Assembly (NCBI RefSeq): GCF_047496725.1
Contig: NC_132982.1
Location: 8,573,001 to 8,637,000 of the forward strand
Source: Anoplolepis gracilipes
Taxonomy: Eukaryota; Arthropoda; Insecta; Hymenoptera; Formicidae
Direction of reading: 5' to 3'
Length of the DNA stretch: 64,000 nt
Shown: positions 40,014 to 51,300 of the stretch, piece by piece
How the letters are laid out: each line of letters opens with the position of its first letter
Position numbering within the stretch: position 1 is the stretch's first letter
The notes under the pieces: generated by a model
Database searches by the model: none
What the model saw: the letters and a program-made list of their open reading frames with translations, nothing else
Told to the model about the DNA's origin: nothing
Position numbers and translations under genes: made by a program

Positions 40014-42399
40014 TTTTCTATAAGAGACTAAATAATCATTTAAAATAATTGTTCTTATTATTTGGGCAGAGAGAGATATTTGAATATTATTTTTGCATAA
40101 AATAAATTTTTAAATCTTTGATATATTTAAATATGGAAAATTTAATATCTATTTATCAATGTTATTTGTTTTAAATTGAATAATTTTTATACATTTAAAT
40201 AATAATTTTAATTTCCTTAATTTTTTCACAAATTTAATTTTACTGATAATTATTTTATTATGAAATTTAATTAAATAAATTTTTAAAACATTAACATTAT
40301 TAATTTATATATTTAAATAAAACATTATTTAAAATATCATATTTCTAATGTAATTTATGTTTAATATATACTACTGTCATTACTCTGAAATATTCAAAGT
40401 TACATTGTAACATACAATACACGATAAGTAATCGGATGCTTATAGGTTTTTGTTTAATGCATTAATAACCGAGAACTTTTTTTACGAATAATGCTTCTGA
40501 CATTTTTTGAGACTGAATTAATGTTTATTTCTTTTTCCGCTTTTAAAGAATTACGTTTAAGATACAATAAATTATTATACAATTTGTATAGATTTATGGA
40601 TAATTTATAATTTTATTAGAGGATTTTTAAGAAAAAATAATAGATATAATTTCAGTAAAAGCTTTTTCGAGCGGGAATATTATTGCGAACATTAGTGCTC
40701 GGATTTCTATTTAATTACGATTTTATGCTCGATTGCAACATGTACATTCGAAGATATCAGTTCAACTCGCACGCGCGCAGCAAAAATATCGAATTTAGGA
40801 TAATTATGTGTGAACAATTTTAATCGAACAACAGTCAGCTCGTATGATTACATCTGTTTATTCGTATCCCGCGGCTATGTTATTCAGTTTAATTTCAGTT
40901 TAATTTATAATCTATCTTTGTTTTCATTTCAAATTCTCGCATTTTACTTTGAAATTTTGCACTTTATCTTCCATTCATTGCGTAATTTGTAATTAAGTAT
41001 TTGTTGCAAACATGTTGCGTATATTTACCGCGATTGGCAATGTATGTAGCGAGATATTAATTCTCAGTATGATCCTCTTATCCCGTAATCGTAAATGGTG
41101 AACATTGAATGGGATTTCACAAACGACGGTGATATAAAAAATTTAGCGATCAAACTCCTTGACTTTGTTTTACTCGAATGCTTATCTATTTGCAGACACG
41201 ACATTTAATTAAATGAACGTTAATCGGTCAAAGAAGGAGCTAAATCTATAAGCACGTAGACAATTAATTACTAATTTCATTCGAGATTGCCCGCGATTGC
41301 TTTCGCAATAATGTAAGATATTGCTTCTAAGGTGTTTATTCTGTTACAGAAGTATTGATTTATTTTATAAATTATTCTGTCGGGATTTTACATTTTATTG
41401 ATGATCGTCTCATTCGTTTTCTTTTGTAAAGCAAACAACTTTTCAACTTGTGATTAATTTCAAATTATATTTTAATTAAATTCAAATTAAATTTTAATAT
41501 TATTATAATTTATTATTATTCAATAATTTTAATTGTTTTCTGTTAAATATCTTAAATTCTATTACGAGTCAAATAAAAGCTCATTGCTGGGAAGGGTTAA
41601 ATTGCAGATATTATTCTGCGTTATACGCATGAATAATCAAGCTATTGTGTAGCTGTAGTCATAATATTACAATAATATTATAATTTCTAATAACACTTGT
41701 ATGGAGTTGATCCACCACATGTTCATTGACAGATCGTGTTCACAAAACCAGAAGAGCAACAATCTGATTAACAAACCCACGTGAATTATTATCTCAAATA
41801 TTTGACGATTTGGGTTGATATTACTTTTTCTGCAATATAAGCGTACAATTGTATATCAATGATTTGTAATGAAAACTTGTTTTTGAACCGTTCAACGGAG
41901 AGAGAGAAAATTGGTCCATTAGTAAAGCGAAGATCAAAGACACTTCGACCTTTATCGTTATGACGTCAGGCTTCTTGCACGTAGACAGAAGTAACATGAT
42001 GTCGAGAGTTGTCTTTTACGTCGCTCGTCTGTCCGTCAAAATATCTCGCCTCGGCAATGTCTGACTTGCTCGAAGGTGCGTTGGCAAATGCAATCAAACG
42101 CGAATGTATTTGCGTGGCGACTAACTGTCGACTCGGTAGGACTCGACTTTCCGCATGTCAAGATCGTGAATCGATCTTGCAGAGACACCTACGCACAAAA
42201 ACGTCATTTAATGAAATTAGTATCATTTTATGAATTCAACCTTTTCATTCTCAAATCTCGTTAAATCTCGTACCGAAATTAAAGATTTGCAAAAAGATAT
42301 TAGATATTGCGAGGATAATTGTGTACTAGTGTTCAAAAACGTGAATTTAAAAAATTAATGGTTAGCAAATAAAAAATGAAACTTTTTAGATGTTAAAAA

Positions 42400-42441
<42 letters not shown>

Positions 42442-45299
42442 GGAAAAGTTTAATATAAAATTTCTTCACGTTTCTCGCAAAAGAATTTAATTCAGAAGTT
42501 AAATTTAAGTGTAAAAATAAGGGAAGAAACAGAAAAAAAATTTTTAAATAAAAATAAGGTCATTGATGTATTGTCGACATTTAATTGCGATAAAGCTTTT
42601 AAAAATGTTCACATATTCGCGACCGAATAAAATAGCTGTGTTTTATCTTCTTAAAAAATTCTCTAAAGGGATATTGAATCATTGTATTAGCTTATTTCAT
42701 TACGAGAAATCTTGATTTTTTTTTACACAGTGCTCAGGAAATAAAAAAATGTGATATAGTAATACGAATAAAATTGTACATATGTGTTAGTGCATTTTTT
42801 AAAGCCCCTTAACGCCCACGCATGTTGCCACGTGTATTAATACGAAGAAAATTCTGAGCTCTATAAAGAGACCCCGAAGAACTTCAACTTTCTACCCTTG
42901 AGAACAATCTCTATGTCGGAGCGTTTTATGGAGCACGTCATGCCATTTTAAGACGGATATCGTGCGAAGAAATCGCAAAAATTTTTGTAATACCTTTAGT
43001 AACAACTTCCAGCATCTCTATGTACAGTTCTATATTCGAAAGTTTTTTTTATATTTAATAAAATTATATTTTTGCTGTTTGTTTTTCCAGTTTTTAACTT
43101 GACAGCTTTGAAAATTGTTTCTTAACCTTAGCTACGTTTTACAGAAGAATGAGCAGACAGCAAATTATAAATTTAAATTTTTTTCATTCATGTATTCATT
43201 TTCCCTTTTTTTCAATTCCAACAATCATGAGAAAGTTTTCCGTTTCCCGATTGTATGATAATTTTCATCCAAACTTTTTTCTACTCGCGACATGAGAGAT
43301 AGAACGCGACTAAAGTGCGAGAAAATTAATAATTTTTAATGAAAAAATGTTAAACGCCGCGCAAAACAATTACACGATTTGAATGGTCGGACTATTTCTC
43401 TGCATATGCATCGCGCATATATTGTATGCCTTCATATATGCCTTTTGTTTGTGTATAATTGTCTCCTTTATATTCATAGGGCGTAACGCGTGACGCAAGT
43501 GAAGTGATAAACTTACGGCTCGGGGGTGAGGGAGAGGAGGATACTTTAAAAACCTCGCTTCAAGAGTAGTTACACGATCGTGAGATTAATCCGCGTACAT
43601 GGTGCGTAATCTGTTTATCAGCTGACTAGAATGTCCGACGGAATAAATGTCAAAATAAATGTAATAATGTCGATGATGGGCGCGAATCGAGCGGACAATG
43701 CAGTTAAATGCCATTATATCAATCATATAGATTTCGTGTGTCACGTGTTGTAAACTTTGGTCGAGAAACTTTCGTGACTCGATGATACGACATTAAACTT
43801 ACGTATTAAACTCCCTGTGATTTATCACCGTTCTCGTGGGAGAAAGTTTTTTTTCGAGAGGAGAGATCAACAAATCGAGCTTCGAGAGGAGTCCTCGGAA
43901 AATAATCCTGGAAATCTTTCAAAGATCTCTCGCTTCAACAAGTTCGATTTAAGTGGCCTAATCCTATTTCATCTCAAAGTATCACATTCTTATGTAGATG
44001 CATTCGAGTTAGAGCTTCGTTGGTAACGTTCCGACTACCCCAAGGGGTATTATGTATGTTCTCTATGTTATCCATATTATTCTATTATAAAGTCCATAGC
44101 ATTTTACGACTTCAAGAAAGGGTGAAATTATATATGAATTAATAAAATATACTCGCGAGTGGTATTTTTAGAATTCTTTTGAATTAAAGTTAATTGTTCT
44201 TCACCCTCTTTTTTACGTCATGGAAAACCGTAAAATTAATTGGAGATATATAAATGTTTTACGCATTATTTTTAATTTAATCTGTAATTTTTTCCAGTTG
44301 TGTTTAACTATTTAATCGTTATCTATATAATAGTATTATTTACATTGAAAATGACAATTTTATGTATTGTTTCTTTTTTTTAAGTCAAGAAATTGTTTTT
44401 TTTTTTTTTATAAAAAATATTCTTATATAAAAAACATCTGGCATACATGCAAACAAATTCAGTGGCCTGGAACGAGCGTTGGAATCTTTTCCTCCGATTG
44501 TTTCTACTTCCGTAGATTGCATCGTTATGCAAATCGCGCCCCGTTTAAGCTGTATTCGCGGCGAGACGCGTTTCTGTATACCTTCCCAGAGGAGTTATGC
44601 CCGCGGCGATTCGACACAGTACATTAAGTCGGACTGCCGTTTACCGTAATTTACCGGCGATTTCACCTTCCGAACGATTAGGGCCCCGATAGCGGGGAGG
44701 AGTCGGAGGCTCGCTTCCGGGCAAGGTTTCCGCGTCGCGCGAAGTGAGGCTGTACAAAAAACCATAATCGCTTCCTCCTTCTTTAGTTTAGCTTGCTTAC
44801 GTCACAATTTTCTGTTCTTTTTTTCCAAAATGCATTTGGAACAGTCGGACCATTGGCTTTCGAAATTGTCTCTTGAGCGGGAAGAAAGTGAAGTCTATCT
44901 CTTCTGCATGTATAATCAACAAAAATCGTCTCTTTCTAGTTGGGTATATGTCGTAATTTCCGATGTATCCGTTAGTTTTCTCTTTTATAATTTTCTTTTT
45001 TATTTGAAAAAATCATTGAGCTAATCACTATACTTATAAGGTGATTACTATACTTATTTTGTATGAAACTATATATATCGAATATAATAACGTTTCTGCT
45101 GTATCATGCGATATCAAAACCCGTGTGATGATAAATGCGTTTGCTAGAGATGAGAGAGAAGGGTACCCATTTCCGATGCTAACAATCTAAACAATCTAGG
45201 AAATGGAGGGTCAACCTTTAAACGCACGGGAAAATCGGGTTAAGTCGTTCTAATCAACTCGTCAACATGTGTGTGTGTGTGTGTGTGTATGTGTGTATG

Positions 45300-45344
<45 letters not shown>

Positions 45345-48300
45345 CAGGGTATGGGGACATAGTCAACTACACTATCGGTAACATGATATATGAGATTGAT
45401 AGACAAGAGAAGGGATCCAAACGTGATGATGATCTCAACTGCTTTCATCGGACTGACCGAACTCTAACCGATTCGGACCGAGCGGTCCGAACTTGTCGGA
45501 GCAAAGCGTTTCATTGAGCTTTTTGCCGACGATAACATAATATTTAAATATACTTTAAAAAAAACGAGCATTAACAGCAGAGTTTGTCTCGCTGTTACAA
45601 AAATAACTCGAAATAACAAAATAACAAAAATAAAATACCTTTAATTATAAAATAAATTATAAAAACATGTATTATTACGAATTTTTAATCGGAAAGTTAA
45701 TTAATCATAATCAGGCTGATAATTGTTAGTTGTTTGTAGAGAATGATGATGGTTCAAAGAACGGCATCGTGCCATTACTTGCTTGAGTTTCACTGCACGA
45801 ATACTACATTACGCGTAAAAAAAAAAAAAAAAAAAAAAACACCAAAAAATCATGTATATTAATTGGATTTACTATCGTTTCCGAAATTTTGAAAATCAAA
45901 ATATTGAACGCTTTATGAAATAATTATGTGTCGAATATTTTGTTTCTCTGCATTTCTGATTGATTATTAATAGATTGATTGATTAATAAATATAATGATT
46001 TATTAATCAATTGATTAATAAATATGATGAATATATAAACTGATTGATACATAACTTTCCATTACCTTAATTATCCAATGGTTTATACATATTATACGTA
46101 TTCTATTCTATGCTTTATATAGCAATTGTGTTTTCCGTTACTTGAATTTCCGTAGATTCGCATGTTTTACTTTAAAAATGATAATGATAACAAATTATAT
46201 ATATCGGTGAAAAAAATTTAAAACATGATGCAATTATGCCTTGAAAGATAACCACTTTTCTTGACTAAATCTCGAGATTTCGCGAATAATTGCATCATTT
46301 TCTTTCAATTAATCGCAATTGAAAGCTTATTATATCAGAAGATGATATCGGAATTATGGTGCTCTCAGATTTTTTATCTATTACGGTTCCACTTCTAGAG
46401 ATATATTTTAATTGAAAGTACGTTTGACATAAGAATTTTCTTCGCTACTTGATACGTATATAATAGAAGAGAATTGTCAACAAAAGTACGAATGAAAAAA
46501 ATCAAGCAAGGATGACTGAATGACTCAAAAAAACTTCTGTAGTACAGACAACACTTTTATTTGTTTCCGTCATTTTATATATCGTCCCCTTCGGCGGCGA
46601 TTATTCGACCTCTGTCGCGTTACCGCGAAACGCCATTAAGCTACCGTTATCTAGATAATAAGAGCCCTCAGTTGCGCGCTTAAGGCGCGTATAATGACGA
46701 GCGCGTCACAAAGTGCGCGTTACCGCGATTCGACCCGGCTAAACGTGGATTGCCAATTAGTGGTCGTCAGTAAATAAATGTTTTTGTCCCCCTGATAAAG
46801 AATAAAGGTCTTTTCCGCGTTTAAGGTCGAAAGATGCGATGTTCTTCTGTGGCATCGTCTATATATGTGATTTCTATTGCAAATTTTATTTTAATGTTAT
46901 TTTTTAATAATGTTATATTTAATTTTTCTTTGATAAAACTCTCTATTCGTTTACCTATTTCTTCAAAGACTGATGCGATTAAAAAAATGCTCACGTGTTG
47001 TGTAATTATTTCATATTTCATGTAAATTATTATTAATCGCGTGTTCGTGATGCAACGAGCTAAACACATTCATTGTAAGACGGAAGAAGCATAACAACTC
47101 TGAATAAAAGAAGATAAAGATCAAAGAAGATACAATGTGAAACGGAAATGTAAAAACAGCTTTTGTAATTTATTATTACAATGAATACAAATAAAATAAA
47201 AAATCTCTTAAATTTATTTAAAAAAATAATCTATTAAAAAGTCTATTAAATAATAATTATTATTCATTGTTATCTTATTCTATCAAATATTGTATAGTTA
47301 TAAATAGCAGAAATCCATTCGTATAATTCGTATAATTTTTTTTATCCCGTCTCTTTATTTCTCTTTTATATTTTCTTGCTTATATTCGTGTTTTGCAAAA
47401 TCAAAAATTAAATTTTATTTTATTTACATAAATATTGGAAAAAAGAAGTTTATTAATGGGATATTGGATAAAATTGAATTTGTTAACTTTTATATTTTTA
47501 TATATATCTAATAGAAATAATATATCTTACTTTTGTTTGAAGTTGTTTTACTAAATTACAGCCATTAAAACAATTTGAGCGATAATTTTAATCAATATTA
47601 TAATCAAATGATACTTGTCAAGCGCAAGAGATATAAATATATAATTATTTAAATATCGTGTTATTTGAAAACACATAGTATATAAGTAATTATACATTTA
47701 TATCGCATCGCACGCGCTATTTGAATTACGAGCGGTCTGATCTCGCGTGAATTTAATGAGTTTGTACAGCGAGCCGATTATATTATTGCAGAAATTATGA
47801 TTCGAGTAAAATTGCGTAATCGCGACCATCGCGCACTTCGCTAAATACGTAATCACGAGTGACGATATGTACTGACACAATACGTATCGTCGTGATGGCG
47901 GCAAATCGATACCGCGTCCGATACAATCCTGATCGTCCCGACGTAGGTCAGACCCGCGGTGTTGATTTAGTCGAACGCCAGCAGATAACCCATTATCTGT
48001 CAAAGTATCGAAGAGCTCCTAGCCGAGGCACTCCATCAAACTGACGTATTAATCTGATTAATCGCCGCGTGCCAATTGACAACGTGAGGGTAAAGTATTG
48101 CGCAACAATTAATATACAAGTACTTATATCTTTGCATCAAATCGATCAACTTTAACGCAATCTCCTGACAGTAAAAAGGAACGAGAATATTTTTTGTTAA
48201 GGAAGATTTCTGTTTTTTATATCTTTCCAATTTTTTTTTTAAATGAAAAATGATATACTTAACAACTTGCAAGGCTTATTTTTATTTCAATGGATTTATC

Positions 48301-51300
48301 TTGAAGCGTTTCTTACGAGCGAGATAAAAATCCATTCTATTGAAGACACAGAAATTTTCCAAAATGATAAAAAAATTAATAGATGTTATAAAAATAGTAA
48401 AAAAATATCGAACGCTTTTTCTTTCACATTTAACTGTCGTTAGGGTGAACAGAAAGAGTTATTGAGATCTTTTTTGCTAAGTATTACTTTCTCAAATTAT
48501 TTCATTTGACGATAGCACATTTAATTACTAAATTAATTTATGCTATAAAACTGCTTGACAACGTTACAAGTTCCAAAAGTGCCGGGGAATGGAAGTTATA
48601 AATACCGTTTTGTATCGTTTCCAGCGACGTGACAGTCTCGTCAAGTGTTCGCGAATGGCTACGCTCGCCGGCCTTCGACGCACGACAATGGGAGGACGAG
48701 GAGCTGCTGCTGATGCTGCAGACAATGTTCGTCGATCTCGAACTACCTCAAAAGTTCAACATTCCCTTGCCGATTCTGAGGAACTTTCTTTACGAAGTCT
48801 ACAATAATTACAACGAGGTGCCGTTCCATAATTTCAGGCATTGCTTTTGCGTGGCGCAAATGGTAAGTATTTCGTCTTTGTGTTACTCTAACTTTTGTGA
48901 GCTGTTGAGAAAAGACGAACAGAGAGAATCAATAATGCAATGTATTAGTAATGTATATATTTTAGTGTCGGATTTATATATTTTAATATCAATAAAAATG
49001 CAATTATAGAAAGGAAACGAGAATATTTTATTTGCTGAAAAAAGTTTTAGAATTCTTTTTTTTTTTTTTTTTCAAATGAAAAAAATAGATATTAATACAA
49101 ATCGAATTTGTAATTATCAAGGGACGAGCACTTAATATCGTATTATAATGTATTATATAAAATCTTATCTGTATTACATTCTAAAAAATCACGTCACAAT
49201 ATTTTTATAGTGATACGTAGTCACAACATTAAAGTGATAACGTCAGCAGTTTATTTCATTAAATTTATATAGTACTCTGTTAAATTGTAGACAATGTATA
49301 CAATGGCGTTATTTTCACAGTTTTTTGCGTGCTGAGTGAATATATTTTAATTTAATTTGTCATAGCAACGGTTTTATTTTAATTAAGGTAATTAACAGAA
49401 TATATATGTGTATTCTTTGCGGGATTACTTTGTATAACAACAACTTTAGATTTAAACATAACAAAATTAACAATATTATAAATAAAATTTTTCTTTTTGT
49501 GATTGATCGAAATACACACATGATTGGCAAAACTTGTAGTTAAAACTGTAGATCGAAAAGAAGCTATATCGATTTAATGTTAATCGATTGTGTCCAGATG
49601 TACGCGATAGCCTGGGCGGTGGATCTTCCGTCAAAAATCGGTGACCTCGAGGTCCTCATACTAATCGTCTCCTGTATCTGTCATGATCTCGATCATCCGG
49701 GCTACAACAATATCTACCAGATAAACGCGCGGACCGAGCTGGCGCTGCGTTACAATGATATCTCGCCCTTGGAGAACCACCACTGTTCCGTGGCGTTCCG
49801 GGTTCTGGAAGCGCCTGAGTGCAACATCCTCGTATCCTTGGACAATCCTACGTACAGAATAGTACGCGAGGGTATCATACGATGCATTTTGGCGACCGAC
49901 ATGGCCCGACACAACGAGATTCTCGGCCAGTTCACCGACATCATTCCCGAATTCGATTATACCAGCAGAGCGCACATAAATCTGGTAAATACGCTGACTA
50001 ATTTAGTTTGTAAGTTAGTTGCTAATTTAACCGAGAATGGAACAATTTAATCAAAGCAATTGTATTTTGCAGCTATCCATGATTCTCATCAAGGTGGCCG
50101 ATATAAGCAACGAGGCGCGCCCGATGGAAGTCGCGGAACCGTGGCTGGACAGGTTACTTCAAGAGTTCTTCAAGCAGAGTGATGCGGAAAAACTCGAAGG
50201 TCTTCCAGTCACGCCATTCATGGATCGCGACAAGGTGACCAAACCGTCGTCCCAGGTTAGCTTCATCGGCCTAGTTCTTCTCCCCCTTTTCGAAGCTCTC
50301 GGCGAACTTCTTCCCGAGCTGCAGGTATTCCTTGTTCTTTCTTGTACGTAGATTAATTTACTTGTGCTTGCAATGAAACGGATTGACAAGAAAATGAATA
50401 TTGATTCTTTGCAAAAAAGATCTTTGTAAATACGAAATCTTGCTTTCCAGGATCTTATAGTTCAACCAGTCAGGGAAGCTCTGGAGTACTATCGCAGACT
50501 GAACGAAGCTGCCAAGGATGAGCGCCATCATCGGAAAAGTGTCATAGATGTCGGGGAATCGGGCATATCCAACACGAGCGGCGGTATTGGCGGCTCATCA
50601 ACCGTCATCAAATCGACGTCGTCACATAGCATGCGTTCGAAGCGGTCCGCGACGACAATTCACTCACGTTCGCGCTCCACCGATGACGATATCACAGAGA
50701 ACTTGACGATGGAGGAGATGGAAAACGTCGAGAGCTCTGATCCAGAAACTGCCACGGAAGTGGAAATCAGCGAGAAGACGCTCAAATTCAAGATCTCCAC
50801 CGAAGGCACACTGGCCGGTCCGACTGTCGGCCGGAAGAGTTGCCCCAGCAGTCGCAAGGGCAGTCGGGAGAAAGCCTCGTTAGATTATCATAATCAAGAT
50901 CTGATCAAAGCCATTCGGGAACACGAGCGCGAGAGGAGACGCAGCAGAAGCGAAATTCTCGGTAGCGATCTTAGTTCGCCAGTCAGCGCGAGATCCGCCG
51001 AAGGTACACGTATTATCGAGGAAATGGAGAAGGAGGCGGCGACATTACTAGTCGCCAAAATCGAAGGCAAAGCGCCAGAGGGAAACGGTAATATCGTCGC
51101 GGCAGAGACCCACTCGCAACCGAGGAACAATGTGAGGAAGACCAGCAACGCCATAGAGAACGATCAGGAGATCATCCGACCTAGTCGCAAGGATTCGCAT
51201 GGCAGCCGAGAATCGATGAATCTGCGATGTTGCTGCGACGATAGAACTGGGCCGAATAATCACAAGTCTTTATTCTCACGGTTGAGAAACTTTACGGATC

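Larger units (their letters stand above)
34638..48624 (+). other. PDE9 intron 5 (14.0 kb)
   Basis: This intron lies between the linker exon and the catalytic exons. It contains a 137-bp hairpin element (39,042-39,178), several long microsatellites, and GC-enriched patches at about 35,490-35,800, 44,460-44,740, 46,590-46,760 and 47,700-48,010. No nested gene was recognised. Confidence 0.8.

Noticed and set aside
45817..45839. Poly(A) run as a possible retrocopy tail
   Set aside because: No coding relic precedes it and no flanking target duplication is visible. It is a plain homopolymer.
48589..48807. Alternative plus-strand frame overlapping the fifth PDE9 coding exon
   Set aside because: The frame reading HNFRHCF is clearly the conserved one; the other is a shadow.
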